A stretch of DNA of 20,644 nucleotides, taken from Clostridium sp. CAG:451 (GTDB lineage Bacteria > Bacillota_I > Bacilli_A > RF39 > UBA660). Position numbers and translations under genes: made by a program. Of this stretch, positions 15,068 through 20,644 are shown in pieces (the first letter of the stretch is position 1; each line of letters begins with the position of its first letter). Where the stretch lies: the NCBI GenBank assembly GCA_000438295.1, contig FR901051.1, positions 1-20,644 of the forward strand, read 5' to 3'. A model generated the notes under the pieces. That model was given only the letters and a program-made list of their open reading frames with translations, did not search any database and was not told the origin of the DNA.

Positions 15068-15938
15068 TAGCATTTTTCCTTTCTAAATCTTTTACAACAT
15101 TATTAATTGTATTATTAAAATTAGTAAAGTCACTATTATACCAAATGACTGGTAATTGATTATTAAAGAAAGTATATTGCCTTTTAGCATAATGTCTAGA
15201 ATTTTGTTTTATTTTATCTATTACTTCATCAAAAGTTATTTCTTTCTTAAAGTATGGAATAAACTCCTTATAACCAATAGCAGTCTTTAAAGCTTTAGAA
15301 GTAGCAAATGATTCTTTTAAAGAGTTAACCTCATCCACTAAACCATTTTCCACCATTATATCTACTCTTTTATTGATTCTATCATATAGTGTTTCTCTAT
15401 CAGTAGTAAGTCCTATTATTTTAGCATCATACAAGAGTTTATTACCATTATTATCTATATCAATATTATTTTCTAATTTCTTTAATTCTCTTATTAGTCT
15501 TCTTCTATTATTCTTATCTTTTGGTACATAGTTATATTTACTTATTCTTCTTAATAACTCTTCAGTAGATAACTCATCATAACAAGTAGAACTGTCTTCT
15601 TCTCTAAAACGATAGTCATATAAAGTAGCTTTTAAATATAGTCCTGTTCCTCCTACCATAATGATATTTTTCTTTTCTTTTAATAATTTATCTATTAAAC
15701 TCCTAGCATCTTTTTGATAATCATAAACACTATAATTAGTATTAACATTGACATAGGATAGTAAGTGATGAACTACTCCATCCATTTCCTCCGTAGTAAC
15801 TTTAGCAGTACCAATATCCATTTTTTCATAGACTTGCATTGCATCAAAGTTAATTATTTCAGCATTATAGTGTTTAGCAAGACTTATACTAAGAGCCGTC
15901 TTACCAATACCAGTTGGTCCCACAATTGCAATAATCAT
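15054..15938 (-). CDS. miaA: tRNA dimethylallyltransferase MiaA
   Basis: Adds dimethylallyl to A37 of tRNAs that read UNN codons. The 294-residue protein has the P-loop GPTGIGKT (7-14), the tRNA-base recognition segment FDAMQVYEKMDIGTAK (the usual DSMQ is DAMQ here), GGTGLYLKA (about 95-103), RRLIRELKKLE and a C-terminal TFFNNQ-x-PVIWY segment, all typical. AAAGGAC lies about 9 nt before the ATG; the mutL stop codon is 16 nt away, so the two are co-transcribed. Slightly shorter than many homologues. The last 20 bp overlap the next gene. Confidence 0.96.
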   Translation of the reverse strand: MIIAIVGPTGIGKTALSISLAKHYNAEIINFDAMQVYEKMDIGTAKVTTEEMDGVVHHLLSYVNVNTNYSVYDYQKDARSLIDKLLKEKKNIIMVGGTGLYLKATLYDYRFREEDSSTCYDELSTEELLRRISKYNYVPKDKNNRRRLIRELKKLENNIDIDNNGNKLLYDAKIIGLTTDRETLYDRINKRVDIMVENGLVDEVNSLKESFATSKALKTAIGYKEFIPYFKKEITFDEVIDKIKQNSRHYAKRQYTFFNNQLPVIWYNSDFTNFNNTINNVVKDLERKNANEKN

Positions 15939-15954
15939 AAAAATTTAGTCCTTT

Positions 15955-17718
15955 CTAATTCATTACTCGTTTAAACATCTTCTCAAGTTCATAGTTACTA
16001 TAAGTAATAATAGTTGGTCTACCATGAGGACAAGTGAAAGGATTTTCACAAGTTCTAATAGTCTCTAATAAGTAATCAGCTTCTTCTAGTGATATATAGT
16101 CATTTGCTTTAATACTTAAACGACATGCTAAGGTAGTAGCAGTTTTCTCAATAAACTTTTCTTTAGAAAATGTTCCTTTTTCAAGCAGAATAGATATAAT
16201 CTTTTCAATAGAGTCTTTTTCTCTTCCTTTATAAATAAATGTTGGATGACGTCTTACTAAAAAGGTATGATCTCCAAACTCTTCTAAATAAACACCAATA
16301 CTTTTTAATACATCTAAGTATTCTTTTATCTTTAAAAACTCATCTTTTGGATATTCTAATTTTATTGGTACTAATAAATCAGTAGTATCTTTATTTTCTT
16401 TACTTAACTCTTTCATAAACTTCTCATAATTAATTCTCTCTGCTATTGCATGTTGATCGATTAAATACATCCCTTCTTCATTTTCTGCTACTATAAAAGT
16501 CTTATGAATAATACCTAAAGGATGCATCTTTTTAATACGATATTCTTCCTTAGGTACTTCATCATTATCTACCATTTCACTATCGGCTTGAAAATCAAAA
16601 CTGACTTCTTCTACTTCTTTTTCTATTTTTATATCATTATCATCATCAAAGATACTTTTAGGTTTCTCTAGAGGAAGTGAGTCTTCTACCTCATAAATAG
16701 TTTCGATATTTCTAACACTAGCATGTGGTATTAATAATATCTCTTTTAGTTTCTTTTCAATCAAACTAGTAACTAGACTTAATAGTTCATCTAACTTAGA
16801 AAATTTTATATCCATCTTTTGAGGATGAATATTTATATCTACTAGTATTGGATCTACACTAATATTTATAACGATGACTGGGTATTTATCTTTAGGTATA
16901 TAAGTATGATAAGTATCAAGTATTGCTCTATTTAAAGCTTGATTTTTAATAACTCGACCATTAACAAGAGTAGTCATAACGTTTCTTGATGCTTTAGCAA
17001 CTTCTGGATAAGCGACATAACCACTAATTACATAGTCATCATTCTCCCCATTTATTTCAATCATCTTTTTAGCAACATCTATTCCATATACTGCATAAAT
17101 TACTTTTAATAAATTGCCATCTCCTGTTGTATTAAGTAGTTCTTTATCATTATTTTCTAGAATAAATTTTATATTTGGATATGACAAAGCCATCTTATTC
17201 ATATAGTCTATTATTAAAGATAACTCTGTTGATAAGCTTTTTAAGTATTTTAATCTAACAGGAGTATTATAAAATAAATTTTTAACTGTAATAGTAGTAC
17301 CTTTTTCTAAAGGATATCTCTCTTTCTTGATTAACTGTCCACCCTCTAAGTAAAGATAAGTACCAACATCATTAGTACTAGTTCTTAACTCTACTTTAGA
17401 AACAGAAGCGATAGAGGGAAGGGCTTCTCCCCTGAAACCTAATGATGCAATATGAAACAAATCATTTAGACTCTTTAATTTACTAGTAGCATGCCTTGAA
17501 AATGCTAAAGCAGCATCATCTTCATCCATACCTACTCCATCATCTGCTACGGTTATTTCAAGAATACCAGAATCTTTTAATGATACTCTTATTTTACTAC
17601 TTTTAGCATCAATACTATTTTCTACTAATTCTTTAACAACATTTAAGCATCGCTCTACTACTTCTCCTGCTGCTATTTTATTAGCTAAATCTTCATTCAT
17701 CACTTGTATTTTACTCAT
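15955..17718 (-). CDS. mutL: DNA mismatch repair protein MutL
   Basis: Links mismatch recognition by MutS to strand incision. The 587-residue protein has the GHKL ATPase motifs: NKIAAGEVV, VKELVENSIDA, DDGVGM and LGFRGEALPSI. An acidic linker (about 325-400) leads to the dimerisation and nuclease domain with DQHAIAERINYE (Asp421), the DQHA-x2-E-x4-E metal-site motif of nicking MutL proteins, plus ACRLSIKAND and CPHGRP (Cys563). The start is ATG 17718 with GGGGGA 5 nt upstream, two bases after the prepilin stop codon; a TTG at 17733 is less likely. The usual mutS neighbour is missing; uvrC lies upstream instead. Confidence 0.97.
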   Translation of the reverse strand: MSKIQVMNEDLANKIAAGEVVERCLNVVKELVENSIDAKSSKIRVSLKDSGILEITVADDGVGMDEDDAALAFSRHATSKLKSLNDLFHIASLGFRGEALPSIASVSKVELRTSTNDVGTYLYLEGGQLIKKERYPLEKGTTITVKNLFYNTPVRLKYLKSLSTELSLIIDYMNKMALSYPNIKFILENNDKELLNTTGDGNLLKVIYAVYGIDVAKKMIEINGENDDYVISGYVAYPEVAKASRNVMTTLVNGRVIKNQALNRAILDTYHTYIPKDKYPVIVINISVDPILVDINIHPQKMDIKFSKLDELLSLVTSLIEKKLKEILLIPHASVRNIETIYEVEDSLPLEKPKSIFDDDNDIKIEKEVEEVSFDFQADSEMVDNDEVPKEEYRIKKMHPLGIIHKTFIVAENEEGMYLIDQHAIAERINYEKFMKELSKENKDTTDLLVPIKLEYPKDEFLKIKEYLDVLKSIGVYLEEFGDHTFLVRRHPTFIYKGREKDSIEKIISILLEKGTFSKEKFIEKTATTLACRLSIKANDYISLEEADYLLETIRTCENPFTCPHGRPTIITYSNYELEKMFKRVMN

Positions 17719-17720
17719 CT

Positions 17721-18131
17721 TTATCCCCCACAACTACTACTTTTATATTTACTACATACTAGACAAACCTTATATTTTAAATCCATATTGAAACCAACAT
17801 TATTTTTTCTTGTTACTATAACGTAACTATTATTATTACAATTAAAAGACTTATTTTTAGGATCTTTCATATTTTCTAGATATCCTTCATTAATTAAAGT
17901 TATAGCTAAAACTTTAGTACCTCTTTCATCATTTATTTTAGGAAGTAATCCTGTATGATTTAAGAAATAGTTAGTGGCTGCCACTTCTAAAGACTTCTCA
18001 TAATCTCTATATAGTGCCTTTTTCGTTGTATTAACATATTTTGTATAAGATACAACTGCCATAGTTGCTATTATCCCCATCAAAGTTATAGTTGCTAATA
18101 ACTCAATCATTGTAAAACCCTTTTTATTCAT
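17721..18131 (-). CDS. Type IV prepilin-like (pseudopilin) protein
   Basis: The 136-residue protein starts MNKKGFTMIELLATITLMGI: a short basic leader, Gly, then Phe with Glu at +5, which is the prepilin peptidase site and N-methylation signal, followed by a long hydrophobic helix. The globular part has cysteines near residue 100 and a C-terminal CLVC...SSSCGG cluster that may form disulfides outside the cell. ATG 18131 is chosen for the canonical leader; ATG 18146 adds five residues. It overlaps uvrC by 8 bp and precedes mutL by 2 nt. No other pilus genes are nearby, so its machinery must be elsewhere or it has another role. Confidence 0.85.
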   Translation of the reverse strand: MNKKGFTMIELLATITLMGIIATMAVVSYTKYVNTTKKALYRDYEKSLEVAATNYFLNHTGLLPKINDERGTKVLAITLINEGYLENMKDPKNKSFNCNNNSYVIVTRKNNVGFNMDLKYKVCLVCSKYKSSSCGG

Positions 18132-19893
18132 TTTCTTTTTCCTCATTTCTTAATACATTATATAAGTTTTCTGCCACATCTTTTGGTAGTATTTCTTCCA
18201 AAGATGTAAGTGAGGCTTCTTTTATTTTTTTAAGTGATCCATATTTTTTTAATAATTCTTTTTTTCTAACCTCACCAATACCTTCTACCATATCTAAGTA
18301 AGAAGCAAATAGTCCTTGTGATCTTAAATTTCTATGATATGTTATCGCAAAACGATGAACTTCTTCTTGAATCTTAGCAAGATAAATAAATAAAGGACTA
18401 TCTTTACTAACATTTAAAATATTATTATCTTCATCTATTATAACACTAGTCTTATGATGATTATCTTTCTTTAGTCCTATTATTTTAATAGATAAATTTA
18501 ATGATTTAAGTACCTCTTTGGCGACAGCAACCTGAGTCTCTCCTCCATCCATTACAATTAAGTCTGGTAGATAATCATTTTCCATAATAGCTTTAAAATA
18601 TCTTCGATATATTACTTCTCGCATTGCTCCTAAATCATCTTTTACTTCACTCTTAATTTTATATTTACGCCATCTATTTTTTAAAGGAACAAAATCTTGA
18701 AAGACAACCATAGCCCCTACATAGTAAGTTCCAAATAAATGAGAGTTATCAAAGCTTTCCATTACTGAAATATCTTTTCCAAGTAGACTAGATAATTCTT
18801 TTAAAGCTTTTCTTTTTAAATCATCATCCTTCTTTTCTTTTTCTATCTCTTCTTTTAATAAAATATTAGCATTACAACTAGCTAGATCAAGTAGTTTCTT
18901 TAAGTCACCTCTTTTAGGAGTATTAACTTTTACTTTCAAGTATTTGCTTAATAAATCACTATCAACCTCATCCGGTACTAATATCTCTTTTGGTTTTAAG
19001 TTCTTTTCATAGAAGTTAATTATATATCTTAATAAATCCTCAGAGACTTCCCCAAATGAAGATAACAAATCATGACTTCTACCAAATAACAATCCATCTC
19101 TTATAAAAAAGACGGTTATTGATAAATAATTTTCTTCTTTAGCAAAAGCAAATAAATCTAAATTATAGTTATTTTTTAAGTCTATTTTTTGTTTAGTTAA
19201 GGTAACATTTATATCATCTAACATATTTTTAAGTTCTAATGCTCGCTCAAAGTTTAACTTTTCACTAGCTTTATCCATCTCACTTTTAATTTTTTCTACT
19301 ATCTCTTTACTATTACCATTTAAAAATCTAGTTATCTCTTCTGTCATCTCAAAGATAACCTTAGGATCCACTTCCTTTACACAGTAACCTAAACACTCAT
19401 GGATATGATAATATAAACATTCCTTCTTCTTTAGATGTTCACACTTTCTTAAAGGATAAAGTCTATTTAACATTAAAACAGTCTTTCTAGCTGCTGCTAC
19501 ATTAGGATAGGGTCCAAACAGTTTATGACTAGTCTTTCTACTAGCATTACGAACCACTTTTAGCCTAGGATACTTCTCTTTAGTTAATTCTATATAAGGA
19601 TAAGTTTTATCATCTTTTAAAAGAATATTATATTTAGGATCATATTTTTTTATTAAAGTTATTTCAAGAATAAGTGATTCTAATTCACTACTAGTAACAA
19701 TATACTCAAAGTCATCTATATCTTCTACTAACATAGCTGTCTTTCCTGTTACCGTTCTAGTAAAATAACTTTTCAATCTTCTCTTTAAATTTTTAGCCTT
19801 TCCTACATAGATAATTATCCCATCTTTATTTTTCATTTGGTAACTACCCGGTAGTTCTGGTACTAAAGAAAGTTTCTCTTTAAAGTCCTTCAT
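18124..19893 (-). CDS. uvrC: UvrABC excinuclease subunit UvrC
   Basis: Makes the two incisions in nucleotide excision repair. The 589-residue protein has an N-terminal GIY-YIG nuclease (PGSYQMKNKDGIIIYVGKAK, about 15-95), a cysteine set CEHLKKKEC...HECLGYC (about 155-175) fitting the iron-sulfur site, a UVR motif (EKLNFERALELKNML) for UvrB contact, an RNase-H-like second nuclease with SFDNSH and VMDGG, and C-terminal helix-hairpin-helix motifs (MVEGIGEVRKKELLKKYGS). ATG 19893 is taken as start because GGTGA lies 5 nt upstream; ATG 19905 is possible but lacks a clear site. It heads the minus-strand gene run reaching 12146. No strong promoter was recognised upstream. Confidence 0.97.
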   Translation of the reverse strand: MKDFKEKLSLVPELPGSYQMKNKDGIIIYVGKAKNLKRRLKSYFTRTVTGKTAMLVEDIDDFEYIVTSSELESLILEITLIKKYDPKYNILLKDDKTYPYIELTKEKYPRLKVVRNASRKTSHKLFGPYPNVAAARKTVLMLNRLYPLRKCEHLKKKECLYYHIHECLGYCVKEVDPKVIFEMTEEITRFLNGNSKEIVEKIKSEMDKASEKLNFERALELKNMLDDINVTLTKQKIDLKNNYNLDLFAFAKEENYLSITVFFIRDGLLFGRSHDLLSSFGEVSEDLLRYIINFYEKNLKPKEILVPDEVDSDLLSKYLKVKVNTPKRGDLKKLLDLASCNANILLKEEIEKEKKDDDLKRKALKELSSLLGKDISVMESFDNSHLFGTYYVGAMVVFQDFVPLKNRWRKYKIKSEVKDDLGAMREVIYRRYFKAIMENDYLPDLIVMDGGETQVAVAKEVLKSLNLSIKIIGLKKDNHHKTSVIIDEDNNILNVSKDSPLFIYLAKIQEEVHRFAITYHRNLRSQGLFASYLDMVEGIGEVRKKELLKKYGSLKKIKEASLTSLEEILPKDVAENLYNVLRNEEKENE

Positions 19894-20239
19894 AAACATC
19901 ACCATTTCTCTATAGATACTATATCACATTATTATCAACTTAATCTAATATTTTTACTACTATTCCATATATAATTATAGTGGCTGAACAATTTTAGTCG
20001 ATTATTAAAATAATAACAGAAAAGATGGACTCTGTTATGTTTTTTTGATGAAATACAGGAAGTTACTGACTGACAAAAAGCTTGTAAAACTCTAATAATA
20101 CATAATACTTCTTTTTTTATCACTATACAACTAGTGTTATAGAACATATAAAATTAAACGATTTTCTTTTAATAAGTTATCTAAATAAGCGAGGATAAGT
20201 ATTATATATTTCTAAGTTAAACCTAGATTTTTTTATAAA
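19894..20239. other. Gene-free stretch before uvrC
   Basis: About 345 bp with no convincing gene. A 70-codon minus-strand frame (19935-20147) has low-complexity Cys/Tyr/Asn/Ser content and no clear ribosome site, so it is not called. The uvrC promoter must lie here; TTGATA at about 19935 on the minus strand is the only fair -35 candidate, and its -10 is poor. Confidence 0.5.
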
Positions 20240-20271
20240 GTAAAAACTGTTCAATATCAAACAGTCTTTAC
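20240..20271 (-). terminator. Terminator after the BspA-like gene
   Basis: Arms 20240-20251 and 20260-20271 form a 12-bp stem with one mismatch and an 8-nt loop (AACAGT/ACTGTT core). On the minus strand the stem end is T-rich, right after the stop codon of the BspA-like gene. Confidence 0.6.
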
Positions 20272-20277
20272 TTTTAT

Positions 20278-20644
20278 CTAGGCAATAACAACAGTTCCAC
20301 TACCACCTAGCTTATCTTCTAACCAACTCTTAGTAGTAGCATCTTTAGTTATTATGTTTATAATAGATGATGTACCATTAAACATATTGTTATAACTAGT
20401 TACTTTATCAAATGTAGCTTTTCTAAAATCTAGACTTGTTAATTTGCTACAATTTTTAAACATATAACTCATATTCGTTACATTTGACGTATCAAAGTTA
20501 CTTACATCTAGAATGGTTAACCTTGTACTAAATTTCCTAAATTTAAAATTGCTAAATTGTTACAATAAGAAAACATAGAATACATAATTGTTACGTTTGA
20601 TGTATCAAAGTTACTTACATCTAGACTGGTTAAACTGCTACAAC
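20278..20644 (-). pseudogene. BspA-like (DUF285) leucine-rich repeat surface protein, C-terminal part, frameshifted
   Basis: The minus strand carries the tandem repeat pattern C-S-x-L-T-S-L-D-V-S-N-F-D-T-S-N-V-T-x-M-x-x-M-F, typical of BspA/DUF285 cell-surface proteins. From the window edge the frame reads CSSLTSLDVSNFDTSNVT and then NNLAILNLGNLVQG before a TAA at 20519-20517. The next repeat (TRLTILDVSNFDTSNVTNMS) continues in another frame to the true end ...GSGTVVIA at 20278. A one-base shift, with part of a repeat missing, lies near 20520-20560. The gene runs off the right edge, so its full size and any signal peptide are unknown. Function in this family: adhesion or host interaction. Confidence 0.75.

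Noticed and set aside
19935..20147. 70-codon minus-strand reading frame upstream of uvrC.
   Set aside because: No ribosome site, no recognisable motif and low-complexity composition as expected of chance frames in AT-rich DNA.
1..20644. Alternative genetic code, because several in-frame stop codons appear (3991, 8575, 8701, 11085).
   Set aside because: All are TAA, which is also the true stop of intact genes such as ftsK, rpsP, rseP and uvrC, and tryptophan is coded by TGG. They lie in mobile or surface genes, so decay or sequence error is simpler.

Overview
The window is strongly AT-rich DNA from a low-GC Gram-positive-type bacterium (Bacillota). The markers are a SpoIIIE/FtsK translocase, a MutL with the C-terminal endonuclease motif, an rpsP-khpA pair, AGGAGG-type ribosome binding sites, a BspA/DUF285 repeat protein and a TasA-like/DUF6273-like surface protein. 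Long intact genes (mutL, uvrC, ftsK) read through with the standard code, so TGA is not tryptophan. The surface protein types suggest an uncultivated gut Bacilli lineage such as RF39 or a relative; this is inference from family memory, not a search result.

Layout from left to right. (1) 1-339: C-terminal end of a UPF0236/ISLre2-type transposase with a terminator. (2) ftsK and a membrane-anchored protein of unknown function, minus strand. (3) About 3606-5706: an IS200/IS605 element with a nonsense-mutated tnpA, an intact tnpB and a predicted omega-RNA at the right end whose guide would come from the 3' end of rseP. (4) rseP-cdsA, then khpA-rpsP, each pair with a consensus-like promoter; a terminator separates the pairs. 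(5) 8274-9737: a decayed DDE transposon with 18-bp perfect terminal inverted repeats. (6) 9762-11633: a large surface-protein gene broken by one in-frame TAA. (7) 11845-12082: a self-contained small transcription unit with promoter, structured RNA, tiny reading frame with a run of nine G, and terminator. (8) 12146-19893: a long minus-strand run of genes in the order uvrC, prepilin-like protein, mutL, miaA, cysteine-cluster protein, small helical protein, metallopeptidase, secreted protein, small DUF1292-like protein. (9) At the right edge, a frameshifted BspA-like repeat protein.

The most interesting part is the tail of the uvrC run. Next to the housekeeping genes for excision repair, mismatch repair and tRNA modification lie four tightly coupled genes. 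One encodes a predicted zinc metallopeptidase whose HELGH...Y...E residues have the same spacing as the catalytic domain of anthrax lethal factor. It carries an N-terminal helical region in place of a signal peptide, and a small helical protein is encoded just before it. This resembles a type VII secretion substrate with its partner, followed by candidate immunity or accessory proteins. A diverged second copy of the miaA 3' end lies just before these genes, on the far side of the 175-residue cysteine-cluster gene, which points to recombination or cassette exchange at the miaA 3' end.
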